Assembly: GCA_025362295.1 (NCBI GenBank)
Contig: JANYGX010000002.1
Coordinates: 62,001 to 126,000, forward strand
DNA length: 64,000 bases
DNA from: Sphingomonadales bacterium
GTDB lineage: Bacteria; Pseudomonadota; Alphaproteobacteria; Sphingomonadales; Sphingomonadaceae
Reading direction: 5' to 3'
The notes beneath the pieces are model-generated. The model was not told the origin of the DNA, made no database searches, and was given only the letters and a program-made list of their open reading frames with translations. Both the position numbers and the translations under genes were made by a program. Position 1 is the stretch's first letter. Each line of letters starts with the position of its first letter. This document shows positions 17,125 through 27,306 of this stretch, in pieces.

Positions 17125-20034
17125 ATGCGATCAATTTTTGTTGCGTGTGTTGTTTGTGTCATGGAACTCGCTGTTCAGGCCCATGCTGCAACTCAAGCTG
17201 TGTCGTCTGTTAGCATGGTTGCACCAACACTTGAAGACATGCGCAAGCGTGATCGTTACAATAAACCAAGTGCTGAGCTGGCCGCATGGAGTGCATTTGC
17301 CGCTCGCGTTTTGGCTTATAAAACAACATCAGATACCGTTCGCGCCGAAGTGTATATGCACCTTGCCATTGCTCTTTGCGAAAGTGAGCAGTTTGACAAA
17401 GGCCTGATCGACGTTGCAATCGCTGAAAAAATTATTGCAGCGTCACCAAAGCTTTCACGCGCTGCCTTTGTGCCAGACTTATACGCCATTCATTCGGAAT
17501 TGCTTGATAATCTCAATCGCAAGGATGAAGCCCAGGTTTACGCAGATAAATCTCTTGCGGCTGCCCGCACTTTATTTGGCGACGACAGCGGCGTTGCAGC
17601 TACAGCCTATGAAAGTCAATCTCTGGTTGCTGTTGTCAAAGGCAATGACACGGAAGCAAGACGACTTGCCTGTATTGCGTCTGATCGCGCGCAAGCCCAC
17701 CTGCCACTGAATAACTCGGTTGTTGCGTCGTACATGGCAGCCTGTGGTATATTGAAATACAATCTTGATGAAGATGATGCTTTAGATATTCTGCGTAAGG
17801 CGGCTGACATAGCCTACCAGTATTTGCCTCTCGAAAACAAAATCAGATCTGTAGCGCTGAACGGTTCCGGTGCAGCCATGCTCCGCTTGGGGCGCTATGC
17901 AGAAGCACAAGATATCTTCAGGCGCGAAATCAACGTTGACCGTGTTATATACGGCGAGAATTCTGTTGACCTCTATTATTCACAGTCCATGCTTGGCCAA
18001 GCCTTGCGACGGGATGGAAAATATGAAGACAGCGAAGCCGTTCTACGTGCGGCGGCCATGTATATTCACCGTATTGACGGCGCTGGCGGTGAACCTGATT
18101 TAAAGGGTATGTCTTACGTACAGCTAGCAAATGCTGTTGAAAAACAGGGCCGTTATGCTGAAGCGCTTGAGTACGAATACAAGGCTCTGGCTGAGCTGAA
18201 ATTGCAAGCCGGGGCCAATAAAAAAACAATAGCTATTGCTGAACTGGATGTGGCGCGTCTGCTTGGCTACCAAGGGCATTATACCGAGGCATTGCCAATG
18301 GCACAAACGGCCAGAGACGCCTTGATAAAAATATTTGGCGAACAGCATCGCACGGCACTTAGTGCCAGTTTTGATTATGCCCGGCTTCTCAATCATATGG
18401 GGCAAACTCAAAAAGCCTATGCCATCTCATCAGACGCTGCCAAAATATTAGAGGGTCATACACTTGATCTCGCCACCAAGCAGTCTGACATGATTTCACT
18501 GTCGCAAATCATAACGGCAAGTTTTAATGACCACACACTCATTGCTCTACACAACAACGATATAACAAATGCTGTGCATTTTGCTCAGCTTGCGTCACTT
18601 TCTGAATTAAGCCTTGTCAATGCCGAGCTTGGCGCTCGTGCTGTGGCTCGGGGCAGGGGGCTGCAACCATTGATCCAAAGGCTGCGCACTGCGCGTGCAA
18701 CACAAACGCGCTTTCAAACTGAGTTGATGAAAATCAATGGTGGTGGAACTGGTGATGCAGGAGCGACCAGCAAACAAATTTTTCAATCACAATCTGACGT
18801 CACTGCTCTTACCGCAGAGATCAATACGCAGTTTCCAGACTACGCCAAACTTTCTCGCCCACAGCCTACACCACTCGCAGATATTCAGGCCCGACTTACA
18901 CCTGCACAAGCCCTCATCATCCCGCTCAATCTGCCGGATCAGGTCGCGACCATCGCAATCACGGCAAAAAATGTTTTTTGGAGCGAGGGCAAGGGCAGCA
19001 GTCTTGCGACCACAGCGTTGGTCACACGTATTCGTAAAAGCATTGATGACGCACGATTGACCGACGACCCAGCGACCGCAACTTTTGATAATGAGGCCGC
19101 TTATGCACTTTACCAAGCGCTGCTGCCCGGCCACCTTGCAAAGGACATTGCTGATAAATCGGAATGGTTGTTTCCATCGAGCGGCCTTGCCTCTAGTATC
19201 CCGCCATCCTTGTTGTTGAGCAGGTTGCCTGATAGTAAAACCAAGCTAATCAACTATGCCTGGCTTATACGCGACCATGCTGTTGCCATTATTTCAGATT
19301 TCTCGCTTCCCAATAAGGTTGATATTAAGAAAAATAACATACGCTTTGCTGGTATTGGTAATCCGGCACTTGGTACAATTGTGAATAAATCCGTTGATTA
19401 TACGGATTTGTTTCGCGGCGGCTTGTCTACGATCAATTCAATCCGCGCCCTCCCGAGTCTGCCGGGATCTGGTCAGGAGCTATCGCACCTTGCGGAAAAT
19501 TTCGGCGGCACAGCAAGTTTATTGCTGACACAAGGTAAAGCAACCGAAGCGGCCATCAAGGCGTTGGATTTCTCGCCCTATTCCGTGGTGATGTTTGCCA
19601 CACATGGCCTGACCAGCGGTGAGATCAACGGTCTTTCTGAGCCTGCGCTGGTTATGACACCGCCGGATGTTGCAACCGGTGACAATGATGGTTTGTTAAC
19701 CGCCAGTGAAATTGCCCAACTCACCATACCTGCCGACTGGGTGATCCTCTCGGCTTGCAACAGCGGCTCAGGCCGCAACGCTACGGCACCAACGTATTCG
19801 GGACTCGCGCGGGCTTTTCGGTTGGCAGGTGCACACAGCTTGTTGCTCTCGCATTGGCCATTGCGCGATGACGCAGCAGAACGCCTTACGCTCAATACAG
19901 TGAAGACTACGGACAAAGGTATCACACGGGCACAAGCGCTGCGCTTGGCCAGCTTGAAGCTGATTTTGGATCGTCACGTTCCAGGAGGTGCACATCCAGC
20001 TGTGTGGGCACCGTTTGTCATAGTTGAAAATTAG
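17125..20034 (+). CDS. Exported TPR-CHAT protein (caspase-like protease)
   Basis: From the ATG at 17125 (GGGGAG 8 nt upstream) the protein is 969 residues; a start at 17110 would contain its own ribosome site. A signal peptide (MRSIFVACVVCVMELAVQAHA) is followed by TPRs covering about residues 40-450 (for example GRYAEALEYEYKALAEL). A linker leads to a C-terminal CHAT domain at about 650-969. The caspase-type dyad is present: His827 in MFATHGLTSGE and Cys878 in VILSACNSGSG, with the downstream AFRLAGAHSLLLSHWPLRDD block typical of CHAT. CHAT proteins are clan CD cysteine peptidases or their relatives; most described ones are cytoplasmic, while this one is exported. Its neighbours suggest it acts on or with the surface proteins encoded just upstream. 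Confidence 0.92.
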   Translation: MRSIFVACVVCVMELAVQAHAATQAVSSVSMVAPTLEDMRKRDRYNKPSAELAAWSAFAARVLAYKTTSDTVRAEVYMHLAIALCESEQFDKGLIDVAIAEKIIAASPKLSRAAFVPDLYAIHSELLDNLNRKDEAQVYADKSLAAARTLFGDDSGVAATAYESQSLVAVVKGNDTEARRLACIASDRAQAHLPLNNSVVASYMAACGILKYNLDEDDALDILRKAADIAYQYLPLENKIRSVALNGSGAAMLRLGRYAEAQDIFRREINVDRVIYGENSVDLYYSQSMLGQALRRDGKYEDSEAVLRAAAMYIHRIDGAGGEPDLKGMSYVQLANAVEKQGRYAEALEYEYKALAELKLQAGANKKTIAIAELDVARLLGYQGHYTEALPMAQTARDALIKIFGEQHRTALSASFDYARLLNHMGQTQKAYAISSDAAKILEGHTLDLATKQSDMISLSQIITASFNDHTLIALHNNDITNAVHFAQLASLSELSLVNAELGARAVARGRGLQPLIQRLRTARATQTRFQTELMKINGGGTGDAGATSKQIFQSQSDVTALTAEINTQFPDYAKLSRPQPTPLADIQARLTPAQALIIPLNLPDQVATIAITAKNVFWSEGKGSSLATTALVTRIRKSIDDARLTDDPATATFDNEAAYALYQALLPGHLAKDIADKSEWLFPSSGLASSIPPSLLLSRLPDSKTKLINYAWLIRDHAVAIISDFSLPNKVDIKKNNIRFAGIGNPALGTIVNKSVDYTDLFRGGLSTINSIRALPSLPGSGQELSHLAENFGGTASLLLTQGKATEAAIKALDFSPYSVVMFATHGLTSGEINGLSEPALVMTPPDVATGDNDGLLTASEIAQLTIPADWVILSACNSGSGRNATAPTYSGLARAFRLAGAHSLLLSHWPLRDDAAERLTLNTVKTTDKGITRAQALRLASLKLILDRHVPGGAHPAVWAPFVIVEN

Positions 20035-20117
20035 TGCGTGTAGAAAAAATATTCGTTCAGAAGGTATAAGCTATACCGGCGCACGACATTCAAGAAAACT
20101 GCTAACCGCATTAAATT

Positions 20118-22553
20118 TTAGTATTTAACTGTCACCTTGGCATAGACATACCGACCATTTACACCGATTGGTGACAGAATATCGTATGGAAAATTACCTG
20201 CACCATTGATGTTGTCACTGGAACGCGTGGGATAATTATCAAGTAAGTTGCTAGCACCGATGCTGAGATCAATATTTTTCAAAGGTGAGTACCCAATCTC
20301 TGTATCCAGTTGCCATGCACTGCCAACAAGCTCTGGTGGTGCAAAAGTGGTGTAGCGGGTTACAGGGCCATAGCGCGATCCGCGCACCAGCCCCCGATAT
20401 AGAGTATTCGACCATTCGCTGGTTAAAATCAGCTTGGTATGTGGTGAAGATTTTTCGAGCGTGCCACGTTCTACATCGCCGACGAGCTGACCGTTAAGGC
20501 CAAGTGCTGCCAACTGAGCGGGCGGATTGGCGATTTTTGTGACCTTGGTAGAGGACCAGTTAAAGGCTGACGTGAGCGCCAGCGTGCCGCTGGCCAAGGC
20601 ATGTTTATAGGTGCCAACCACATCAACGCCGTCCGTTTGTGTGTTGGCAGCGTTGGTAAAATAACGCACGTTGAAAACATTATTTGGTAGACCTAAGGCG
20701 GCTATTTGGGGCTGTGTCAAAAGATCGTTACCGTTTGCATCCTTAAAACTGATCTGTTCTGATAGCGTTATTCTATCATTAACCCGGATTTGAAAATAGT
20801 CGACGCTGAAAGTCAGGCCATCTGTAATTTTACCTGTCAGGCCTAAGCTAATGTTGAAAGCTTTTTCGGCTTTCAGGCCTTCGGCTCCCAGCGCTTGCGC
20901 AGATGGGTCAGACACAGGCAAGGTGAGCACAGGGCCTGTGCCACCTGTGGCAATGAAATCATTCACAGAATATTTAAAACCTTCTTGTGCCAAACCCGGG
21001 GCACGAATGCTGTTGGAAATTGAGCCGCGCAAAGCAAAGCTTTCGCCCAGTTCGTAACGCGCACTTAACTTGCCAGCCACGCTGCTGCCAAAATCATTAT
21101 AATGTTCATAGCGAGCGGCAATATCAAAACCAAGTGGGCCTATCTTGTGTGCTATGTCGGCATAGGCCGCAAACACGTCGCGTGACAGATTAGCGGCATC
21201 TTGTGCCTGCAAGCCAGGGTTGGCTTGCGCACCGTAAGAGGCCACATCACCGGGCAACGTGCTATATTTTTCGTGACGATATTCAGCGCCCCAGGACACG
21301 CTGATGGGCTCTTCGCCAGTGCCGCCGCTAAAATTCCGTGTGATATCAAGGTTGGCTGTCAGTTGTGAAAACCGAAAGGTGGCGGATTGAAATGATGTTG
21401 GGCTTGCAGTCCCCAATGAAGGATTTAATGAATTTTTTACACCATAATCAAAACTGTTGTGGCCATAGGTGAGGCTTCCATCATAATTCCAATTGGCCAC
21501 TTCGCCTTTGAGGCCGGCATCAATGGCATAATCCGTATTTTTGCCAGTGGTTTCTGGCCGGTAGCCATTTGGGTAGAGGCCAAGAATATTTACATCACTA
21601 ACTGGATAGCGATAAAATGCAGCCCCAGCTGCATTACGGCGATTGAAATTGGCAAAGCTGTAAAATTTCACACTGTCTGACAAAGCATATTCTGAATTGT
21701 ACCAAACGTTGAGATCGTTTGATTTGGGATCACCAACGCGGAAATTTACACGGCCAATGGTGGCAAGATTTGCCGGATCATCAAAGCTTGTTGTGCTGCC
21801 AGTGAGAAAAAATCCGCCCTGATCAATGCCCGCCCGATTTGTCGCCTTGCGGTTGCGGTATTCTGCCCCTACGCGCACAAAACCTTTACCAAACAATGGC
21901 ACACTCGCTTTGCCATCAATCACAAACGTTTGACCATCGGTGATGTGTTTGCCAGTTGGATCAAAATTAGTGGAATGAAACCCGTAGCTGCCAGAGGCTT
22001 CAGCGCCCGTTGGTGCATCATCAAGAATGATGTTTATCACGCCTGCCACGGCATCGGAACCATATTGGGCACCGGCACCATCACGCAGCACTTCGATGCG
22101 TTTGATGGAGTTACTTGCAATAGAATTAAAATCCACCGGTACAGTGCCGCGCCCAATTGCCGTTTCCAGATTGACAATAGACGTTACGTGCCGCCGCTTG
22201 CCATTGATGAGCACCAGCGTCTGGTCAGGGCTTAAGCCCCGCAATTGCGCTGCACGCACAATATCACCGCCACCGGAGTTGGATTGACGCGGAAAATTAA
22301 ACGAGGGTGTGATGTTTTGCAGTGCCTGGCCTAGTTCACCACCAAGTGCACCGCTGCGGCTGATATCATTTGCAGTCAGCACATCCACCGGCACAGGGCT
22401 GTTGAGCACAGTGCGTCCTTTAGCACGGCTGCCGGTGACGACAATGGTGTCCGATGCCAGATCAGAAGATTTTGGCACGGCTAATGGCAAAGATTGGGCT
22501 ATTACAGTGGTGCTGGCAAAACCAACAATACTCATGAAAATCGCGTGTTTCAC
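20118..22553 (-). CDS. TonB-dependent outer-membrane receptor
   Basis: This protein is about 811 residues, taking the GTG at 22553 (AAGG site 7 nt upstream) over a TTG two codons earlier. It has a signal peptide ending TVIA-QS. The TonB box DTIVVTGSR lies near residue 40. The plug domain (about 50-170) contains LRGLSPDQTLVLINGKRRHV and the canonical VLRDGAGAQYGSDAVAGVIN. A long 22-strand barrel ends in RYVYAKVTVKY, with the expected aromatic terminus. These receptors import scarce ligands such as siderophores, cobalamin, sugars or peptides using TonB energy. The ligand is not evident. It is divergent from an amino-acid permease, so an amino-acid or peptide-like ligand is possible but unproven. 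Confidence 0.95.
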   Translation of the reverse strand: MKHAIFMSIVGFASTTVIAQSLPLAVPKSSDLASDTIVVTGSRAKGRTVLNSPVPVDVLTANDISRSGALGGELGQALQNITPSFNFPRQSNSGGGDIVRAAQLRGLSPDQTLVLINGKRRHVTSIVNLETAIGRGTVPVDFNSIASNSIKRIEVLRDGAGAQYGSDAVAGVINIILDDAPTGAEASGSYGFHSTNFDPTGKHITDGQTFVIDGKASVPLFGKGFVRVGAEYRNRKATNRAGIDQGGFFLTGSTTSFDDPANLATIGRVNFRVGDPKSNDLNVWYNSEYALSDSVKFYSFANFNRRNAAGAAFYRYPVSDVNILGLYPNGYRPETTGKNTDYAIDAGLKGEVANWNYDGSLTYGHNSFDYGVKNSLNPSLGTASPTSFQSATFRFSQLTANLDITRNFSGGTGEEPISVSWGAEYRHEKYSTLPGDVASYGAQANPGLQAQDAANLSRDVFAAYADIAHKIGPLGFDIAARYEHYNDFGSSVAGKLSARYELGESFALRGSISNSIRAPGLAQEGFKYSVNDFIATGGTGPVLTLPVSDPSAQALGAEGLKAEKAFNISLGLTGKITDGLTFSVDYFQIRVNDRITLSEQISFKDANGNDLLTQPQIAALGLPNNVFNVRYFTNAANTQTDGVDVVGTYKHALASGTLALTSAFNWSSTKVTKIANPPAQLAALGLNGQLVGDVERGTLEKSSPHTKLILTSEWSNTLYRGLVRGSRYGPVTRYTTFAPPELVGSAWQLDTEIGYSPLKNIDLSIGASNLLDNYPTRSSDNINGAGNFPYDILSPIGVNGRYVYAKVTVKY

Positions 22554-22656
22554 AAACAATCCTTTTTAAATAAAATAATAGTCATAATCATATTTGATGC
22601 CGTTTCAAAGTGCGACAACACTGGACACGCTGATAAATGATCGGCAATATAATATT

Positions 22657-23988
22657 ATGTTGCAAACTGGCCACACATCACATGCTCCACAACATAGGAA
22701 CCTAAACGTTTACCAGGCAATTGCCGTTTCCGTTGGCATGGTGATGGGGAGTGGTATATTTCGTGCCGCGTCGTCCGTTGCAGCTAATGTGTCGACCAGT
22801 GCTGAGCTTTTTCTGGTGTGGAGCGTTGGCGGATTACTCTCGTTTATTGGAGCGCTCTGCTATGCTGAGCTCGCCACAGCTTTTCCCAACACAGGTGGCG
22901 ATTATTATTTTCTTCGTAAATCATTTGGTCCGGTAGTTGGCTTTATGTTTGCCTGGTCGCGCTTCACGGTGATTTATGCTGGCTCTCTGGCCGCTTTGGC
23001 CTTTACCTTTGGCGATTATTTAAATCAGGCTTTTCACCTTGGGCAAGTGGGTAGTGCCGCGCTGCCGTTTCTGATTATTCTTGCGCTCACCGGTGTGAAT
23101 TTACGTGGTATAAAAAGCAGTGCCGGCACTCAAGTGGGACTGACAGCGATTGATATTGGAGGTTTGTTGTCAGTTGGCCTTGCTGGAATATGGTTGGCTT
23201 TGCACACTAACATATCGACCTCGACGCACGAATTAGACGTTTCGAATGGCCATATTGGCGTTGCTATGGTTGGTGTGCTGTTTGCTTTTGGGGGCTGGAG
23301 CGACGTGGCAACACTATCGGCAGAGGTGCGTGATGGAAAACGTGGCATGGTGAAAACCATGTTGGGAGCACTAGCCATTATTACTGTACTTTATGTAGGC
23401 GTAAATTGGGCCTATTGGCGTGGCTTGGGCCTATCGGGTTTGGCACATAGTACGGCGCCAGCAGCCGATGTGATGCGCTTGGCATTTGGTAAGTCTGGAG
23501 AGTTTATCATAGTGGCCGTTATAGCAATCAGTACAACAGCCGCCATGAATGCAACTATCATCGTTGGTGGGCGCACCACATATGCTGCCGGGCGAGACTG
23601 GCCAGCACTCCGCCGCCTTGCGGATTGGGATGAAGCGCGCGGCACCCCGAAAGCCGCCATCTGGGCGCAAAGCAGCATGGCATTGCTTCTAATTTGTTTT
23701 GGTTTGATAAAGCATAACGGATTTGAACAAATGCTGGATTATTTGTCACCGGTGTTTTGGTTTTTTTTAACACTCAGCGGCCTTGCCGTTATTGTGCTAC
23801 GCTATAAATTTCCCGATCAAGCCCGCCCTTACAAGGTACCGCTTTATCCGCTCATGCCATTGTTGTTTTCTGCCAGCAGTGCGTACGTGCTCTATTCCAG
23901 TGTGATCTATCTGCAAGCGGCCGCCTTGGCAGGCCTTGCCATGCTTGCTCTTGGTGCGGTGCTGGCTTATGTGTTGAAGAGAGGTTGA
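22657..23988 (+). CDS. APC-family amino-acid permease
   Basis: This is an inner-membrane transporter with about 12 hydrophobic segments. Its N-terminal helix carries the APC/LAT-type substrate motif VSVGMVMGSGIF, followed by LLSFIGALCYAELATAFPNT and GGDYYFLRKSFGPVVGFMFA. The start is uncertain: ATG 22657 gives 443 residues and a normal APC N-terminus, while ATG 22597 would add 20. Neither has a strong ribosome site. The family exchanges or imports amino acids. Its stop overlaps the AMP nucleosidase start (TGATG), so the two are co-translated. The nearly shared promoter region with the divergent TonB receptor suggests common regulation. Confidence 0.9.
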   Translation: MLQTGHTSHAPQHRNLNVYQAIAVSVGMVMGSGIFRAASSVAANVSTSAELFLVWSVGGLLSFIGALCYAELATAFPNTGGDYYFLRKSFGPVVGFMFAWSRFTVIYAGSLAALAFTFGDYLNQAFHLGQVGSAALPFLIILALTGVNLRGIKSSAGTQVGLTAIDIGGLLSVGLAGIWLALHTNISTSTHELDVSNGHIGVAMVGVLFAFGGWSDVATLSAEVRDGKRGMVKTMLGALAIITVLYVGVNWAYWRGLGLSGLAHSTAPAADVMRLAFGKSGEFIIVAVIAISTTAAMNATIIVGGRTTYAAGRDWPALRRLADWDEARGTPKAAIWAQSSMALLLICFGLIKHNGFEQMLDYLSPVFWFFLTLSGLAVIVLRYKFPDQARPYKVPLYPLMPLLFSASSAYVLYSSVIYLQAAALAGLAMLALGAVLAYVLKRG

Positions 23989-25433
23989 TGATGCTGACTC
24001 CAGAAGCTGCCATTGAACACTTGATTGCCTTGCACGCCAAGGCGTTCTCTAACTTGCAAAAAGCGCTGGAGCAGTTTCTGGCCACGCGAGTGCCACCGGA
24101 TAAAGCAGCACGCAAAGCATTTTGCTATCCCGAACTTATTATCACCTATGCACCAGAGGCGACTATTCCAAGGCTATCGCGCGCGTTTGCCAAATTTCAG
24201 CGCGCGGGTGTGTATTCAACCACCGTTACTCACCCAAAAGAATTTGCGCCTTACTTGCTTGAACAACTGACTTTGCTTGTGCATGATTATGGGGCGACAC
24301 TGGTCGTGAGGGAAAGCCAGCACGCAATTCCATACCCTTATGTACTAGAGGGCGGCGACGAGCTTGCTGTTGGTGATGTGCCGCCAGCGGAGCTGGCTCG
24401 GCACTTTCCAACACCACTGCTGTCTGAAGTGGGTGATGAAATTGTTGATGGCCTGTGGCATCACGAGCACGGTAAGGCAAGACCGTTGGCACTGTTTGAT
24501 GCTGTGCGGACGGATTATTCGCTGAAGCGATTGGTGCATTACACCGGCACTGACTGGCGTAGTGTGCAGCCGTGGATATTATTCACTAATTATCACCGCT
24601 ATGTTGATGAGTTTGCCGCCTGGGCTATTGAGCAACTCAAGGCGGATACGCCTTACACAACATTTGTGGCGGCAGGTGGCGTTACCATCAAGCGCGGCGC
24701 AGTGCCGGACAATGCGCTGGAGCTCATTGCCGCAGCACCATGGCGCAAGCATCAGATGCCGGGCTATCATTTGCAGTCGACCGATGGCGCTGGCATCACG
24801 CTTATTAATATTGGTGTTGGGCCCTCGAACGCTAAAACCATTACAGACCATCTGGCCGTGTTGCGCCCGCATTGCTGGCTGATGATTGGCCACTGTGGCG
24901 GTGTGCGGCACGATCAACGTATTGGTGATTACGTATTAGCGCACGCTTATTTACGCCGCGATAAAATTCTGGATGATCTGGTGCCGCCGGAAATTCCATT
25001 GCCGGCATTGGCAGAAGTGCAGATGGCCTTGCAGGAGGCTGCTGCAATGGTGACGGGCGAACGCGGCGCAGTGCTGAAATCAAGATTGCGCACTGGCACC
25101 GTCGTTACATATGATGATCGCAATTGGGAGCTGCGCTGGTCATCCGAGCGTTTGCGCTTCAATCGTTCGCGCGCCATAGCCGTTGACATGGAATCCGGCA
25201 CTATTGCTGCACAGGGTTATAGAATGCGCGTGCCTTACGGCACGCTGCTCTGTGTATCCGACAAGCCACTGCACGGTGAAATAAAAATGCCTGGCGCTGC
25301 CAACAGCTTTTACGAGCGCGCTATCGGTGAACATCTTAAAATTGGTATTAATACTCTGGAAATTTTGAAGAAAGACTTATCACAATTGCATTCACGGAAA
25401 CTGCGATCGTTCGATGAGCCACCGTTTCGTTGA
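23988..25433 (+). CDS. amn: AMP nucleosidase
   Basis: This 481-residue enzyme hydrolyses AMP to adenine and ribose 5-phosphate and helps set the intracellular AMP level. The N-terminal Amn-specific domain covers about residues 1-170. The C-terminal nucleoside-phosphorylase-like domain contains GHCGGVRHDQRIGDYVLAHA and AVDMESGTIAAQGYRMRVPY, then LLCVSDKPLHGEIKMPG, all typical of Amn. Length matches the family (about 480). The start ATG at 23988 (or 23991) overlaps the permease stop and has an AGAGAGG ribosome site. Pairing with an amino-acid permease is unusual; purC lies 1 kb away on the opposite strand. Confidence 0.94.
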   Translation: MMLTPEAAIEHLIALHAKAFSNLQKALEQFLATRVPPDKAARKAFCYPELIITYAPEATIPRLSRAFAKFQRAGVYSTTVTHPKEFAPYLLEQLTLLVHDYGATLVVRESQHAIPYPYVLEGGDELAVGDVPPAELARHFPTPLLSEVGDEIVDGLWHHEHGKARPLALFDAVRTDYSLKRLVHYTGTDWRSVQPWILFTNYHRYVDEFAAWAIEQLKADTPYTTFVAAGGVTIKRGAVPDNALELIAAAPWRKHQMPGYHLQSTDGAGITLINIGVGPSNAKTITDHLAVLRPHCWLMIGHCGGVRHDQRIGDYVLAHAYLRRDKILDDLVPPEIPLPALAEVQMALQEAAAMVTGERGAVLKSRLRTGTVVTYDDRNWELRWSSERLRFNRSRAIAVDMESGTIAAQGYRMRVPYGTLLCVSDKPLHGEIKMPGAANSFYERAIGEHLKIGINTLEILKKDLSQLHSRKLRSFDEPPFR

Positions 25434-25445
25434 AGAGGAAAAAAT

Positions 25446-26321
25446 ATGTTTAAGTTAATCGTTTTATGTCTTCTCTTGCTGTCTAGAGAAACTTTTGCTG
25501 CCCCGCGCACTATGGCCGATGTTCTTGCGGCTTCCACGCCTTCTGACTGGCGGCCCATTGATCTGGACAACACGCTTTATATGGAATTAAACACTGGCCG
25601 CGTTATCATCGAACTCGCACCAGTGTTTGCACCACGGACGACAACCAATATCAAAACATTCGCTCACGAACATTATTATGATGGCACGAGTATCAATCGT
25701 GTACAGGATAATTATGTGGTGCAGTGGGGTGATGCAACTGAAAAAAAACCTCTTGGCACTGTCACAAAAATTGTCAAAGCTGAACTTAGTGTGCCAGTTT
25801 TAGGCACCGGCCAGTTCACGCCGTTGGTTGACGGCGATATATACGCAGACAAGGCAGGTTTTACGAACAGTATGCCGTCGGCGCGTGATGACAAAACCAA
25901 ACAGGCATGGCTCACCCATTGCTATGCGATGGTTGGCGTTGGTCGAGATGTGGCACCCGACAGTGGAAATGGTGCTGAACTTTATGTTGTGATCGGCCAT
26001 GCGCCGCGCCACCTCGATAAAAACGTTACACTTGTTGGTCGCGTGGTGCAGGGCGTTGAGCTGTTATCAGTGTTGCCGCGCGGAACAGGTGCGCTTGGAT
26101 TTTATGAAAAACCCGAACAACGTGTCATTATAAAATCGATCCGTCTGGCAAAAGAGGTGCCGGTTGCAGAGCGCATCAATCTTGAAATCATCCGCACAGA
26201 CACACCCACATTTAACGCTCTGGTAGAAAGCCGTCGTCACCGGGTGGATGAGTGGTTTGTCGATCCTGTCGGTCACATTGAGCTTTGTAATGTGCCGCTG
26301 CCTGTGCGGGTGGTGAAGTAA
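25446..26321 (+). CDS. Exported cyclophilin-type peptidyl-prolyl isomerase
   Basis: This 291-residue protein has a signal peptide ([17 protein letters not shown]). The cyclophilin domain begins [19 protein letters not shown] and contains [16 protein letters not shown], which carries the active-site Arg and Gln of the family, then [20 protein letters not shown]. It catalyses proline isomerisation during folding of periplasmic or outer-membrane proteins. The C-terminal extension of about 70 residues beyond the domain is unlike E. coli PpiA. It sits 12 bp behind amn with GAGGAAA as ribosome site and ends 4 bp from the convergent purC. Confidence 0.88.
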   Translation: MFKLIVLCLLLLSRETFAAPRTMADVLAASTPSDWRPIDLDNTLYMELNTGRVIIELAPVFAPRTTTNIKTFAHEHYYDGTSINRVQDNYVVQWGDATEKKPLGTVTKIVKAELSVPVLGTGQFTPLVDGDIYADKAGFTNSMPSARDDKTKQAWLTHCYAMVGVGRDVAPDSGNGAELYVVIGHAPRHLDKNVTLVGRVVQGVELLSVLPRGTGALGFYEKPEQRVIIKSIRLAKEVPVAERINLEIIRTDTPTFNALVESRRHRVDEWFVDPVGHIELCNVPLPVRVVK

Positions 26322-26325
26322 AGGC

Positions 26326-27114
26326 TTATTCTTTGCTCTTCGCCTTAGCTTTGCGATGCGTCTCTAAATTCAACACTTGAGGTGTGCCGTCTTCCGGCAA
26401 TATTCTCAATCGCCGCGCGACTTCCTGATACGCCTCGACCTCGCCACCCAAATCGCGGCGGAAGCGATCCTTGTCGAGTTTCTCATTGGTATCGCTGTCC
26501 CATAATCTGCAGCCATCTGGTGAAATTTCATCGGCCAATACGACACGTGAAAATTCACCGTCCCATAATCTGCCAAATTCAAGCTTGAAATCCACAAGGC
26601 GGATGTTGATGCCAGCGAACAAGCCCTGCAGAAAATCATTGATGCGTACTGAGAGTTCCTCAATATCGTGCAGTTCATCTTCCGTCGCCCAACCGAAGGC
26701 GGCAATATGCTCTGCGGTGATCATAGGGTCACCAAGCTTGTCATTCTTGTAGTAGAATTCGATAATAGTGCGGTTGAGCGCTGTGCCTTCCTCCAAGCCC
26801 AGGCGCTTGGCGAGCGAGCCCGCCACCACATTGCGAATAACCACTTCGATGGGCAGAATTTCCACTTCACGCACCAGCTGTTCGCGCATGTTGAGGCGTT
26901 TGATAAAGTGCGTTGGAATGCCAATGCGTCCAAGCAGCAGAAACAAATGCTCAGAAATGCGATTGTTGAGCACACCTTTGCCTGAAATGGTGCTACGCTT
27001 TTCACCGTTAAAAGCTGTGGCGTCATCTTTGAAATATTGAATGATTGTGCCGGGTTCCGGCCCCTCATACAATATTTTAGCCTTGCCTTCGTAAATTTGG
27101 CGGCGGCGAGACAT
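26326..27114 (-). CDS. purC: Phosphoribosylaminoimidazole-succinocarboxamide synthase
   Basis: This is a 262-residue SAICAR synthetase. It ligates aspartate to CAIR with ATP, the eighth step of purine synthesis. The start at 27114 gives the typical opening [20 protein letters not shown]; a longer frame to 27150 lacks family similarity, and GGGGTA precedes 27114. The body has [38 protein letters not shown] and the late signature [21 protein letters not shown] dyad TCGAAT-G-ATTCGA lies at 27155-27167, about 40 bp upstream, and might be an operator. The gene stands alone; other pur genes are not in the window. Confidence 0.96.
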   Translation of the reverse strand: MSRRRQIYEGKAKILYEGPEPGTIIQYFKDDATAFNGEKRSTISGKGVLNNRISEHLFLLLGRIGIPTHFIKRLNMREQLVREVEILPIEVVIRNVVAGSLAKRLGLEEGTALNRTIIEFYYKNDKLGDPMITAEHIAAFGWATEDELHDIEELSVRINDFLQGLFAGINIRLVDFKLEFGRLWDGEFSRVVLADEISPDGCRLWDSDTNEKLDKDRFRRDLGGEVEAYQEVARRLRILPEDGTPQVLNLETHRKAKAKSKE

Positions 27115-27306
27115 GGCATACCCCATATTTGGTGTGAATATTATAATCATACAATCGAATGATTCGAAAACATCATTAGACGGATTTTATGCTTGGGTAC
27201 AGTTAAAGCCGGTATTTAATCAAAATTGTTAATACTATGAGTATTTTTATTACAAATAGGGTTAAAATAACATATGTAGGTCAACGTCGCGTCTTTTTTG
27301 CCTATG

